From NCBI GenBank assembly GCA_027943245.1, contig JANDJZ010000289.1, positions 1 to 56,401 on the forward strand: a stretch of 56,401 nucleotides of DNA, in the 5' to 3' direction. Below are positions 1 to 10,973 of the stretch, one piece after another; position 1 is the stretch's first letter, and the number at the start of each line of letters is the position of its first letter. This DNA comes from Acanthamoeba sp. SK_2022b. Taxonomy: Eukaryota; Discosea; Longamoebia; Acanthamoebidae. The notes under the pieces were generated by a model, which saw only the letters and a program-made list of their open reading frames with translations, did no database searches and had not been told where the DNA came from. The position numbers and the translations under genes were made by a program.

Positions 1-1873
1 CTGGCGTACGGCGATCGTTGGGGAAGAGATGGGTGGACTCGTCGGCGTCCTCGAAGGCGCCCAAGCCGAAGCCGCCGTGCCCCTGGGCGCTCCCGCTGAG
101 GAGGGCGCCGATGGTGGCGCGCCCGCCGGCGCCCGCGCCACGCTGCTGCTGGTGGAGCTTGCCCAAGCCCGCCGCATCTGCCCGCCCCTCCGCCTGCCCT
201 CTCCCTTGACACACGCCGGCGTCACACGGCGTGAGAACGCGGAGAATGCGGAGAATGCGATTGGAGGCGAGCGTTACCGCGCAGCTCGGGAGCGGAGTGG
301 TAGGGGTCGTAGCCCAGCCCGTAGAAGTTGGTCTTGGCCTCGAACACCACCGTCTGCGCGGGGAGCGGGGAGTGGGGAGTGGTGGGCGGGGGGAATGCCA
401 TGGGGCCCGCGATCTGGTAAGAGCGCGGCAATGGCGCGTGCGCGTGCGCTTCCTGCGCGCGGGAGGAGAAGACCGCGTGCCTCGGTGTCTACGGGAGGAA
501 GGGTGAGCAGGCCAGCGTGAGCATCGGCTTCTTCTTCTTCTTCTTCATCTTCGGAGTCGTCCTTCTCGGTGCGCAGGTCCTCGATGGATATGGCCAGCCC
601 GTACACGCGCTTCGCCGGGCCCGCCGAGGGGGCTGTAGCGGCGGGCGCGGGCGGGGCCCTCTTCGCCTTCCGCTTCCGCTGCGTGCGGGGGCCCACGCCC
701 TGTCCCTCCCGCCAGCCCATCAGCCGCAGCAGCTTCACTCCTGGCGGTGGCATTTGTTTTTTTAATACACATATACACATACACACATACACACATACAC
801 ACATACACACATACACACATACACACATACACACATACACACATACACACATACACACATACACACATACACACATACACACATACACACATACACACAT
901 GTACACATATATGGAAGGACACGGAGAGCACGATGTGAGCGTTGGGGGGGAGGGTGGCGTGCGTGAGTGGACAAGGCCTGGGGAGGGGGGGGGTGTACCG
1001 ATGGGAGAGTTGGCCGGCGCGATGAGGTCGGAGGGGAGGAAACCCGCGATGCTGCCTCCCGCCACCGCGGGCATGCTGACCTGCTCCCGCCCTCGCTTGG
1101 TGGCCTCCTGCCCCTCCTGCCCCGCGAAGCTCTTGAACTCGTCCTTCATTCCCACCGCTCGCCCGCCCGACATGGAATCCTGCGCACACGCATCATCGAC
1201 GCACAACACAACACAACACAACATAACACACGACACGACACGACACGACACGACACGACACGACACGACACGACACGACACGACACGACACGACACGACA
1301 CGACACGACACGACGGAAGCAGTGAGTAGCAGCGTTCTAGTGGTGTGATGGGGTTGGAGGTGGAGGTACCGTGTAGTCCTCGTCGTCCATAAAGTCCTCG
1401 GGCCGCTGCTGGCGGTTGGCCCGTTGGGAGCGGGAGGAAACGAAGGCGGAGGGCGCCCAGCCCTCCTTGGACCCCACGGTGTTGAAGTAGCCCGCCGAGA
1501 AGCCCCCCGTGAAGGCCCCGTGGAAGCGCCGGCGCCCTTCCGCATCCGTGACCACCTGCTCCCACACTGCCAGCATGCACCACCACCCAGGCGATGATAT
1601 ATATCATATAATAATAAGGGCGTTGTCAACTCATCCACAGCGTAGATGAGTGTCCACTCAGCGGAACACGTTGGATGTGATTGATTAAAAAAAATAATTG
1701 AAAAATAAAATGATATAAAATATACCTGGGCCAGTGCGCTTGGTGTCGGGTTTGGCTTCGGGGTCGTCAGGCACAAGGGCCGTGCCCACCAAGCCCGCAG
1801 CCCGTCCGCTCGCTGCTGGGCGTGGTGCCTTGGGGTCTGCCCCGTAGCCGCCTCTTCGGCGCGTGTTGCTCAT
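1..1873 (-). CDS. GPATCH1: GPATCH1/TOUGH-like G-patch domain protein, 5' part
   Basis: Minus-strand, multi-exon gene starting at the ATG at 1873-1871 and leaving the window at its left edge. Exons read approximately 1873-1726, 1570-1370, 1179-999, 740-493, 353-278 and 195-10. Exon 2 carries the family signature [20 protein letters not shown] followed by [12 protein letters not shown] and EDFMDDED, the N-terminal DUF1604 region of GPATCH1/TGH. Exon 4 has the G-patch ([16 protein letters not shown]). Exon 5 has [15 protein letters not shown] and the last visible exon a Gly-rich stretch ending in [10 protein letters not shown], all collinear with GPATCH1. Known family members act in the nucleus with the spliceosome. 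Introns carry a (GTGTAT)n and a (TCGTG)n repeat on the sense strand. It diverges from the ankyrin gene with about 200 bp between ATGs. The family call is firm; exact exon ends are hand-placed. Confidence 0.88.
766..910. repeat. (ACACAT)n microsatellite in a GPATCH1 intron
   Basis: About 24 near-perfect hexamer units. On the gene's sense strand it reads (GTGTAT)n and ends about 24 nt before the acceptor of exon 4. Confidence 0.95.
1227..1315. repeat. (ACGAC)n microsatellite in a GPATCH1 intron
   Basis: About 17 perfect pentamer units. On the sense strand of the gene it is (GTCGT)n, and lies upstream of the acceptor of exon 3 at 1180. Confidence 0.95.
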
Positions 1874-2076
1874 CTTTCTTGTCACGCTCTTTGTTGATTT
1901 GTTTGTCGAACAAGCAAAAGTGAAACTTTTTCTCTGCGGATTTTCTCCGTTTTCTTGTTCTTTTCCTTTTCCTTGGTTATGCCTGTGGTTTTTTACCCCT
2001 CTCGGATGAGAACACAAAGATAGGTAATCAATAGCAACGACCACAGTTTGAGAGAGAGAACAAACAGAGTGGTGCC
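1874..2076. promoter_or_regulatory. Divergent intergenic region GPATCH1 / ankyrin gene
   Basis: The 203 bp between the two opposed ATGs must hold both 5' UTRs and probably a shared promoter. It is T- and A-richer than its neighbours. No specific element could be recognised by eye. Confidence 0.5.
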
Positions 2077-4161
2077 ATGGCTTACCAAACGAGGAAGCGC
2101 AGCCTCAACGCGAGGGGCATCCCGGCACCTTCTTTCCCGGAGGGCGCCACGCCGGCGGGCGACACGGGAAGCCAGCCGTCCTCCTCCGCTGATGCCCCCG
2201 CGCCCGCGCCCGCGGTGCCGACCAAGCGCAACCTCTTTGTCCGGTCCCTGCCTCAGGTCAGCCTCGCCCTCGCCCTTGTCCCTTGCACGCTGCGCGCGCG
2301 CGCGCGCGGTGACCGCTCACGGTGGCCCGATGGCGGTGGGTGGGCGGGGAGCGCGCAGGAGGCCCGGCGGGGCAACGTGGAGGCTGTGAGGCAGCTGGTG
2401 GAGGAGCACGGGGCGTCCCTCGACGAGGAGGTGGTGGGGGAGACCGCCCTCCACTTTGCCAGCTTCTACGGCCACCTGCCCGTCGTCACCTTCCTCCTCT
2501 CGCGCCCCGAGTGCCGCCTCAACAAACGCAACCTCGGCGGTATTCCTCCTCATTCATCTACGTGGCGAACGTGGTGATGATGATGATGGCGACGACGATG
2601 ATGATGATGATGAGTGGTCGTGATGGTCGTTGAGCAGGCAACACGCCGCTCATGCGGGCGGTGGAGAACGGACACGCGGGCGTGGTGGCCCTGCTCCTCG
2701 ACGCCGCCAGCCAACGGCAGCGACCCATCGCGAAGCGATGCAACATGAAGGGCGAAACCGCTCTGCACAAGGCCGCCGCCACCGGTGCGTTGTGTGCCGC
2801 CCGGCGCAGACACCCATCTCTCGCGGGCGCGCCCGCGTGCGTGCGTGCGTGGTGTTGCGTGGGTCCTTCCTGATTGGGCTGCGTGAATGGTGGGTCGAGA
2901 CGTGCAGGAAACGTGCAAGTGGCGAGGCTGCTCGTGGAGCGGGGACGGGGAAGCGTGGACGTCAGCGCGCACACGCACGCCGACCACGGCGGAGACACGC
3001 CGCTACACGTGGCGGCGGAGCGCGGTCACTGGGCCATGGTCAGCTATCTCCTCTCCATTCGAGACGACTCGGCCGCCCAGGCCATCGAGCCCGAGCCTGC
3101 TCCCGCGCCGGCAGCTGCCCCGTCGGGAGGCGCTCCTCCCGTGGTGTCCGCGGCCGCCGGGCGCACCAGTAACCCACCCGCCACCGCAGGTCGCAAGGCG
3201 GACAGATGCTGACGTGGCATTTGGGTTTGGGGGGGGGGGGTGACTAGCGATCCCGCGGCCACTTCGGTCGGTCAATCTGGCGGTCGCGGCGTCGACGGCG
3301 GCGGCGCAGAGAGCAAAGCGCGCAAATATCGCGCACGTGGATGCCCGCAACACCAAAGGCCGAACGCCGGCCCACACCCCCATCGTTTCTGGAAAACGGT
3401 GCGGGACTGCCCCTCCCCCTCCCCCCGCCACTTGCTTATCTCCTTATCTCCATATTTCCATATCTCGCCGTCTGTTGTCTGGCCCACTCCCGTTCGCTCG
3501 CCGCAGGGACATGAGCGAGGCGGAGCGGTTGGAGGGGGTGAAGCTGCTGGCAGAGGCGGGGGCCGACCTCAACGCGCGCGACGCGTCCGGTCGTACGCCC
3601 CTGCACTGGGCGGTGTTTGGCGGCTACGCGCGCATCGTGCAGTACCTGCTCGGCCTGGGCAAGTCCCGCGTGGACGCCTCCATCGCCGACGTGTGCGAGT
3701 ACACCCCCGCCCACATCGCCGTCAACCGGGTGCGTGGGGGGGGGGAAAGAGTCGCTCTCGCCTCGCCCTGTCTTGTCAAGCCTCCGCGGAAAATTCGCCG
3801 CTGCTGATAGAATGCCCCCCCCCCTCCCTCACATCACATGCTCGCGCAGGAGCGGGAGCAGTTGGCGCGCGTGCTGGAGCACTACGTGGATGACCAGCCG
3901 TGGGAGCACCTCCTTGCTCGTCTGGTCGAGCGGGCGGTCGAGCCCGCGGCCGAGGAACCCGTCGCCAAGCGGGGGCGACGAGGCCGGCGTGCGCAGGAGG
4001 ACGAGGAGGGCGAGGACGAGGACGAGGAGGAACAGCCCACGAAGCGGCGGCGACGCGGCCAGGGCGCCACGAACACGGACAGGCGCAAACGGCGCGGGCA
4101 GGCCGCGGCCCACAACGAAGACGTCGAAGAGCAACGCGACGGCGACGGCTTGGCCACGTAG
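2077..4161 (+). CDS. Ankyrin-repeat protein with charged nuclear-type tail
   Basis: Seven-exon gene, approximately 2077-2256, 2359-2539, 2638-2784, 2908-3189, 3314-3398, 3507-3729 and 3850-4161. The N-terminus is low complexity (P/A/S). The middle holds about six ankyrin repeats, visible as GETALHFASFYGHLPVVTFL, GNTPLMRAVENGHAGVVALL, GETALHKAAATG, GDTPLHVAAERGHWAMVSYL, NTKGRTPAH and GRTPLHWAVFGGYARIVQYL. The last exon alternates acidic runs (EDEEGEDEDEEE) with basic KRRRR clusters that look like a nuclear localisation signal. Ankyrin repeats mediate protein-protein contacts; no enzymatic domain is visible, so partners are unknown. Two exon joins (2784/2908 and 3189/3314) interrupt repeats and fix the splice phase well. 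Confidence 0.85.
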
Positions 4162-4720
4162 TGTGACCCCCTGGGAGCCTGCGACGTCAGGGCCAGTCTG
4201 AACTCCGGTGGTGGCGTGATCTTCATTGGCGTTCTGCTGCCACGGTCCTCCCGTTGCTCCGGCGGTCAGAACCCGCCGCGGGGCCTTCCCCGCGGGGTTG
4301 TGGAAAATGCGCCAATCGGAACAAAGCCAGGTTAAAGAATTAATGAAATGTCTGGGAAGCGCCGTGTGAAGCAAGGAGCAAGCTGGCCCGTGTGTACCGC
4401 AGCGCCGCAGTTATGGCTGCGTGCTGGGCCGCGATTGGCGAGCATTACGTGAGCAACCGGACAGGGAGGCGGGAAAAAACAACCGCCGCCTCCGGAGTCC
4501 GACAACAACTCATCCCGGCAGGCCCCGTACTACCCCAAGACCCGAACGGGCTTCGCTTCGCTTCTCTCTTCTCTTTTTTTCTCCCCTCCGCGACAGTGAC
4601 ACCAACGTCAGCTCTCCTCTACCACCGCCACCGACGTCGACATTGTTGACCAGTGTCACCGCAACAACGAAGCCACCAGCTCCAACGACGACCTAGTTCA
4701 GAGAGTCGCCCCACCGCACG
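4162..4720. other. Intergenic region between ankyrin gene and RFX gene
   Basis: No coding signal. A GC-rich stem-loop (GCGGGG CCTT CCCCGC) sits near 4278-4294, about 120 nt after the ankyrin stop, and a C/T-rich tract near 4560-4620 precedes the RFX gene. Nothing else recognised. Confidence 0.5.
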
Positions 4721-6547
4721 ATGGCCGCCTCGGACTCCCAATTTCACGACGCGCCAGCAGTCATTGCATGGTAAGGACACCACCTAACTTCTTTCTCCTT
4801 CTGGCGCGTGCGGCCCGCCACTGCTCCCGCTATCTCTCCGACTCCGCTGCTCCTCCTCCTCCTTCTGCTGCCAGATATGCGCGCAGGCGCGCGGGTGGGT
4901 GCCGGCAGGCATCGCGCGGTGGTTGGGAGGGGGGAGAGATAACGGAGATTAGCGGACCCGTCGCCACAGCGCGGCAGCGGGCATTGCAACAAAAACAATT
5001 TTTAATGGCCGCGCCATGACGGAAAGCTGAGCTGCCGAATGTTTAACAGCTTTCTTACTTGTGGGCTTCCGCGATGCTGTTGTGTATGTCTGTGTGTCTC
5101 CACAGGCTGCGGGAGAACTACAAGCTGGGCAAGCAGGGCCACATGGAAAAGGCCGGTGTCTACCAGCACTACAGCGACGCCTGCGTCGAGCGTAATTGCC
5201 GCAGCGTGATGTCGCCCACCGTACGTCTCGTCCTCGCGGTGTCCTGTGTGGGATCCTGCCACCTCTTCCCTTTTTTTATTGACGACATGCCCGTCTATCA
5301 CCACCATCACCATCATTACCACCATCATCATGGGCATCATCATCATATCCAGTACTTTGGGAAGCTGGTGAAGCGGGCCTTTCCCGGCATCAAGGACGTG
5401 CGGAAGGGCCCGCGCGGGAACGTGAAGCAGTGCTACGCGCTGCTCAAGAAGCGCAACTTGGCCAAGGAGGAGAAGCTGCGGCTTGCCGAACGACTCCACA
5501 ACCTCATCGATCTCCCCGAGCACGCCCGCCCGCCCGTGCCACCCTACCCGCATCACCCGCTCCCGCCACCGCACTCCGGCCTCCCCGAGTGGGCCTCGCC
5601 CATGAAGGCCGAGGAGGAGGGCGCCTTCCTGCACCACCACCACCATCAACAACAGCAACAACAGCAGCATCATCTGCAACACATCCTCCATCACCCGCTT
5701 CACCTGCCCCCGCACGAGCTGCCCCTCCACCAACACCAGCACCAACAGCAGCAGCTCCACCAGCAGTGGCGCCGGAGCCCCGAGGCCTGGGCCCCGGCCA
5801 TCCCCGCCCTCCCTCCTCCCTCCGCTGGACGACCACTGGCGGCGGAGGCCGGCAACGGCGACCACGACCATGGCGGCGACGGCGGCGACGACGACGACTA
5901 CAAAGAGAAGGACGGCAAGGCAAAGAACAAGAGGCGGTCCAACCCGGCGGGCAAGGGAGCGCCGTCGCAGGGGAGCGGGCGGCGGCGACGGCGACGAGGC
6001 GAAGGAGGGGGGAGGGGGGAGAGGGGAGGACAGAGCGACAGCGGAGACGAAGGCGACGATGACTACATCCCCGCGCAGGCGCAGAGGGAGGGCGAGGAAG
6101 AGGTCCTCTCGTCGCCCGGCAGCATGGGCTGGTCCTCCTCCTCCTCGCCCTCGTCAACGGCCTCCGCGACGTTCTCCTCCTCGTTCGACCACCACCCGCC
6201 CCTCGCCATCGGCCACCGCCGCCCCTTGCCCACCGCTGCAGCTCCGCCCGGCGGAGGAATGGGCGGAATGTCCATCTCCCTCTCCATGTCGATGCCCGTG
6301 GTGGGCGCGTGGAACGGGCAGCTGCCCCCTCCCCCTCCCCACCACCAGCACCACAGCCAGCACCACCACCACAGCCAGCAGCACGCCATGGCGGGGCACC
6401 TGTACCCGCACTCCATCTCCAGCCACCCCTCCTACCTGCCTCCCTACCACTCCTCGTCTCCTCCCGCCAGTGGACTCTCTCCCTCCCCGCTGCCGCGGGC
6501 CGTTCGCTTCGAGCCCTCCCCCCTCCACCACACCACCACCTCTTCTC

Positions 6548-6599
<52 letters not shown>

Positions 6600-6969
6600 G
6601 CACGCCTCTCCGCGCCAAGGTTCGCCTCCACGCAATGCCTCGGGCTACCTGGCCACGGCTTCGTCGTCATCGTCGACGGCGCCAGCAACACTCCCCTCTT
6701 CGTCGTCGTCTTCTTCTTCTTCGTCTTCCTCCTCATCCTCTTCTTCACCGTCCGCTCGCTCATCCTCGCCGATGGCGGTATGTGCGCATTGCCCGCTGCC
6801 ACACTCTCCGTCGACGCCGTGTCCCTCCGTGGGTGGTGGCTCCTCGTCTCCTCTCGTGCATCGCAGCAGCACAGAGCCTATGGCCTATGGCACGGCGTTT
6901 GCAGGCCAGTCGTCATCTCCCTCCATCACCTACCTCCTGGACCTGTTGGACAGAGAACCCCACAAATGA
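4721..6969 (+). CDS. RFX-type winged-helix transcription factor with polyQ/polyS
   Basis: Three exons (4721-4770, 5106-5220, 5353-6969) give 593 aa. Splicing joins MAASDSQFHDAPAVIAW to LRENYKLGKQGHMEKAGVYQ and then YFGKLVKRAFPGIKDVRKGP-RGNVKQCYALL. This is the RFX DNA-binding domain at residues 16 to about 85: W-L-x-E-N-Y at the start, H-Y in helix 1, F-G-K recognition helix, and R-x-G-x-R-G. RFX proteins bind X-box DNA in the nucleus. The remaining 500 residues are low complexity: His/Gln-rich near 5630-5770, a KNKRRS basic patch near 5925, polyQ at 6547-6600 and polySer near 6660-6750. None of the RFX dimerisation-domain signatures could be recognised. The second intron (5221-5352) is 132 nt and open in frame. 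Confidence 0.88.
6547..6756 (+). repeat. (CAA)n polyQ tract and adjacent (TCN)n polySer tract
   Basis: An almost pure run of CAA codons (17, with a terminal CAG) encodes glutamine from 6547. TCG/TCT/TCC codons encode serine runs from 6661 to about 6756. Pure CAA makes the first tract slippage-prone. Confidence 0.9.
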
Positions 6970-7019
6970 TCCCTGTTGTATGTACACCCACGCAAACTGA
7001 ACGCCACCATCATGGCGAA

Positions 7020-9515
7020 CGGAGAAAAAAAGAGAAAAAGAGAGAAAAAAGAGAAAAAAGAGGGAAAAACTTGAGGCGGTGTTGTGTTTGTGGTGTCTTG
7101 CCGGTCAGCTCCTTCAGCTCTGGTGTCAGGGCCGCGCGGCACCGAGCAGCATCAATCGAGCTATGGACGATTTTCATTCTGAGTGCACCAGTCCCAAATG
7201 TTGCTAATCTCCAAGCTCTGAAAGCGGAGCTCGACGGAGCAAGACTTGCCGTCGGAAGGCGAGTCGCAGTGTCTCTGGGGAAGGTGGCCGGAGGCCGACC
7301 TGCGGTTGGCGGCACGTGGTGGGGAGTCGGCAAAGGTGGCACGGTGGCAGGAGCGGTGGCGCGCCTTGCGAGTCCGCGCCGGTGAGTCGGAGCTGGGCAC
7401 GGTGACGGCGCTGGCCTGGCCCACCGTGGTCTCGAACCTGATCAGCTTCATGCTTACATTCATCAATCTGCTCTTTGTGGTGAGCGCTTCATTGCCACCA
7501 CTGCGTGGGCTGCATGCGCTGAGCAGCAATGCTTACGCGGCCACGGCTGACAACGCGCTCGACGCGTGGGCCGCACGCACAGGGACACGTACGTGGGAGA
7601 CGGAGAGGAGGAGCTGGCGGCGGCGGCCCTGGCCATCACATTCACCAACGTGACCGGTCTGAGCGTGGGCATCGGTCTTCTCTGCGCCATCGACACGCTC
7701 TGTTCCCAGGCTTACGGCGCCCGTACACTGTGACCCCCCGCCACCTTTCCTGCACTCAACCCTCACTGGCTCACCCACTCGGTGGTTTTATTGGGGGGGG
7801 GGGGTGGCGCAGGGAGCTATCGGAAGGTGGGGCTGATCGTGCAGAGGGCCATCCTCATCGTGACGGTCGCGTGCGTGCCCATTGGCGCCGTGTGGCTCTC
7901 CTCCGAGCAGATCTTCCTCCTCTGCCGTCTTCCGCCCAATCTGTCTGCCCTCGCCGGCCGCTACTGCATGCACGCTCCCCTGCCAACCCCCCCCCCCCCA
8001 TTTACCCCCCCTGCGCCGTAACACCTCGTGGTGTCATAGCTGCTGTCATATCTCTTCCCTGCTATGCTATAGAGTTGTCTTATCTTATGGTGCCAGGCTG
8101 CTGCTGCCGGGCCTGTGGTTCTACATGATGGCCGACGTGCTGCGGCGCTGGTTGCAGGCGCAGACCATCGTGCGGCCGATCATCTACATCACCTGCTGCA
8201 GCGTGCTCATCAACGTACGCACGCGCTGCTGCTGCTGACGTGGGGGACCCCTGCGCGCGTGTTGGCGGATGCAGCGCTGCCCTCCTCCTCGCGGCCTCAT
8301 CCTATCGCTCCTGATCGCTGCTTCATGCTGGTGTGTGTGATGTGTGATGTGTGATGTGTGATGTGTGTGTGATGTGTGTGATTTGTATGATGTGTGTGAT
8401 GTGTGTGATGTGTGTGGTGTGTGTGATGTGTGTGCAGTTGGGCGCGCAATATTCTTATTTGTAGTAATCTTTAATCATAATAAAATTGGCATGGTGCGCA
8501 CCAGCGGCAAGCACGCGCGTTGGCAATCTGCTCGGAGCCGGCGAGCATGAGCGGGCCAAGAAGGCCGCCTCTATTTGCATCCTCCTCACCGTCGGTACGT
8601 GCCACCGCCCACCGCCCACCGCCGTTATTGCCATCACCGTGACACGGTGCGCGCGTGGCGGGACCAGGGGCACAAGGGTGCGCTGCGGGGCTCATCTTCG
8701 TGTTGCGCGATGTGTGGGGCGTCCTCTACTCCAACGATCCCGGCGTGGTGGACCTCATCGCGCGCGTGCTTCCCTTTGCCGCTGCCCTCACCGTTATCTC
8801 TCCCACCACCCACCAATCACCACTATCACTCAATCACCAATCACCTCTCTGACCCGCCAGCAACACGGCCTGTTCGTTGTTCTCTCTCTCTCTCTCTCTG
8901 TGTGTGTACATGATGCAGATTTTCGATGGCACACAAGCCGTGTGCGGGGGAGTGCTGCGAGGAGCGGGCAAGCATGCGGTGGGGGCGGCTCTCAACTTGT
9001 TTGCGTTCTACCTGGTGGGCCCCCCTCAGCCTGCTCCTGGGCTTCGCTTCCGCACTGGCCTTCTTTGGCATCTGGTGCACCACTCCTCCATCCCCGCTCC
9101 CTGCGCGTGCGTGCGTGCACTCCTCGCGAGGACATGGGGCTGACATGAGGGGGGCGCCAAGGGTCGGCCTCATCATCGGCGTTGTGGTCATCGCCGTCTG
9201 ACCTTGTCACCTTTAGCCTGCGATTCCTCGACTGGCACAAGGTTCTTCCTGTCCCTTTCTCCTTTGTGACGCTGGCCCAGTCCTCCTCCTCTCGTCTTTT
9301 GAGGGCGTGGAGGGGACCACCGGCAGGCGACACGCCATCGCAGTCGGGGTGGACCAGCATCTGGTACCGAGCCTCGTCATCTCCTCCTCCTCGCGGCGGA
9401 TGGCTGGAGTGGTCGAGGTCGCCACGCGTGCCCAGCTCGAGCATCTGTACGCCGTCCTGCTCCGGGTCTGGGCGCCTCGGCCTTCTCACTGCTTCTGGCT
9501 GCAGTGATGGCGTTC
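7020..9515 (+). pseudogene. MATE-family transporter pseudogene (copy A)
   Basis: This is a degraded second copy of the MATE gene at 26532-29743, in the opposite orientation. Homology starts about 50 bp after the RFX stop, in a purine-rich leader shared with the other copy. Lesions read directly: (i) the segment holding the start codon is missing near 7120-7145; (ii) a 4-bp insertion near 7587-7594 shifts frame before the second exon's G-D-G-E-E-E-L; (iii) exon 5 is broken at about 8450 and joined to intron sequence, removing the two exons after LGAQ; (iv) a 2-nt loss near 9018-9026; (v) an extra base creates TGA at 9199-9201; (vi) the last-exon sequence (about 9266-9500) is inverted. Remaining exons still show GT/AG borders and recognisable MATE helices such as TVTALAWPTVVSNLISFM. 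No functional transporter could be made. Confidence 0.9.
8331..8436 (+). repeat. TG/TGTGATG-type microsatellite in MATE copy A
   Basis: Degenerate TGTGATG and TGTG units end directly at the AG acceptor (8436-8437) that precedes TTGGGCGCGCAAT. The other MATE copy has a pure (TG)n at the same place. Confidence 0.9.
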
Positions 9516-9643
9516 AGAAGTAAGCTCATTCACGGGGCTGCTTGCCACTTGAGCAATGTGACGTCCACACGGCGTCCTCTGCCTCTCTCCCTACCTAAGG
9601 TAGAGGCCCGACACATCGCCCACTCAGCAAACTTTCATTGTGA

Positions 9644-10765
9644 TTACAAGTTGGACCAAGAAAAAGGCTTTGCTCGTTGTAGGCCCCGAGGTACCGCGGG
9701 ATAGACCGCTTCCCTGTAGTCTGGCTTGAAATAGTTCAGATCCTTCCGGTACTTCCTGGCATTAAACTGGCGTGCGATGTTGACGGCAATGATCAGAGAA
9801 AAGAAGAAGTAGCACAGGAGCGACAGCTGGGAGGCGAGGCGTTCGCCCAGGCTGCTCGTGGTGATGTTGAGACACTGTATCAAATTCACCTGTTGATAAC
9901 AGTGTCAGCAGGCCTTTTTAGTTCCCAGGAATAGCGCGGTACGCACCTCAGCTATGCCACAGAGGAAGACTTTACCAAGCATCTGGACTAAGATACTTGC
10001 CACAAAGAGCCGGCGATGTTCGTCCGAGATGTCCTCCTTGAGGATCCAGTTGAAGGCCAGGCAGAATACCAGGGCGGTTAGATTCGCCAGGAGAGAGAGC
10101 AAATAGGCGAAGGCCCAAAGGGCTCGGGCGGCCTGACCGGAGGGATAGTTGGCATAGAGCTGGTAGCCGTAGAACGCGTAGTTTGCCACCAGCAGGTAGG
10201 CTGGAGCGGTCCGGAGCAACGTCCGTAAGATGCGAAGGAAAACCTTCCACTCGGGTATAATGATTAACAAGAAAAGATCGGCAACAAAGACAACTGACGA
10301 GGTGATGGTGTAGACAAGACCGCTATCGAAGTCGAATCCCTGGGTGCTTTCGCAATCGCTGTAATCCACGAAAGCCCAGACTATGTCGATGACGGTGGCG
10401 GCCGAGATGAGCAGACAAAGAGCAATCAGCCCGAAGAAGGTGAATATGGGGCACAAACGACACTCGTTTGGTACGAGCTGCCTCTCTCCGCCCTGGCGCA
10501 GGTTCTGATCGGCCGTCTCGACAAGCGGCACCACTCGTAGTGGCCAGGAATCTGCCGACGGGGAGGTTTGGCATGAAGAGTCCACAGCGCTTTCTCCACC
10601 TTGACAGTCTTGCTCCATATCACTCATGGCCGGGATAGTTTTGTATGTCTGCCGTTGGCAAGCCAAGTCGTTAATGGCGCACTCTTCACTAATTGTGGCT
10701 CTCGATAAGGCACAATTATGCCACTGTATCAGAGCGATTTCACTCACGTGTCGTCCTTGTGACAT
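9644..10765 (-). CDS. Six-helix membrane protein, unknown family
   Basis: Two exons, 10765-9947 and 9889-9644 (GT-AG intron of 57 nt, phase 0), give 354 aa. About 110 hydrophilic N-terminal residues with several Cys are followed by six hydrophobic segments: FFGLIALCLLISAATVIDIV, VYTITSSVVFVADLFLLIII, APAYLLVANYAFYGYQLYA, LWAFAYLLSLLANLTALVF, LFVASILVQMLGKVFLCGIA and LSLLCYFFFSLIIAVNIA, then a basic tail. No transporter, receptor or enzyme motif was recognised. It is likely an integral membrane protein with cytosolic tails. It sits back-to-back with the small gene at 10974. Base composition is less GC-rich than the flanking MATE copy, and simple repeats are absent. Confidence 0.75.
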
Positions 10766-10973
10766 TGCATAGCAACCGTCTTCCCCTTTTTAGCGTTTGG
10801 TTGTTTATTTATATTAGCAATTTAAGTAAATTTAGGACATAAAATCCTTTTGTGGGATTGCGGTGAAACAGCCAGCATCACCCAGCTCACCAAGTGTGCC
10901 GTTAAAAGGCGGGAGAAAGGCCTGTATCTTTTGCTTCTCACCCTCTACCGCCGCCACTGCCCTAACGCCTCAG
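10766..10973. promoter_or_regulatory. AT-rich divergent spacer
   Basis: The 208 bp between the ATG of the membrane protein (10765) and the ATG of the small plus-strand gene (10974). It includes an A/T-rich core near 10798-10850 (TTTATTTATATTAG) that may act as a bidirectional promoter. Inference from gene orientation only. Confidence 0.4.

Noticed and set aside
762..974. Open frames of alternating Val/Cys/Met/Tyr or His/Thr/Ile/Tyr over the (ACACAT)n repeat
   Set aside because: They are translations of an intronic microsatellite; the gene's exons lie on either side with good splice sites.
5002..5871. 289-codon minus-strand frame opposite the RFX gene
   Set aside because: Shadow of the RFX exons; the plus strand has an RFX domain and consistent splicing.
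5504..6802. 432-codon Arg/Pro-rich minus-strand frame opposite RFX
   Set aside because: Antisense of the GC-rich low-complexity RFX tail; no domain.
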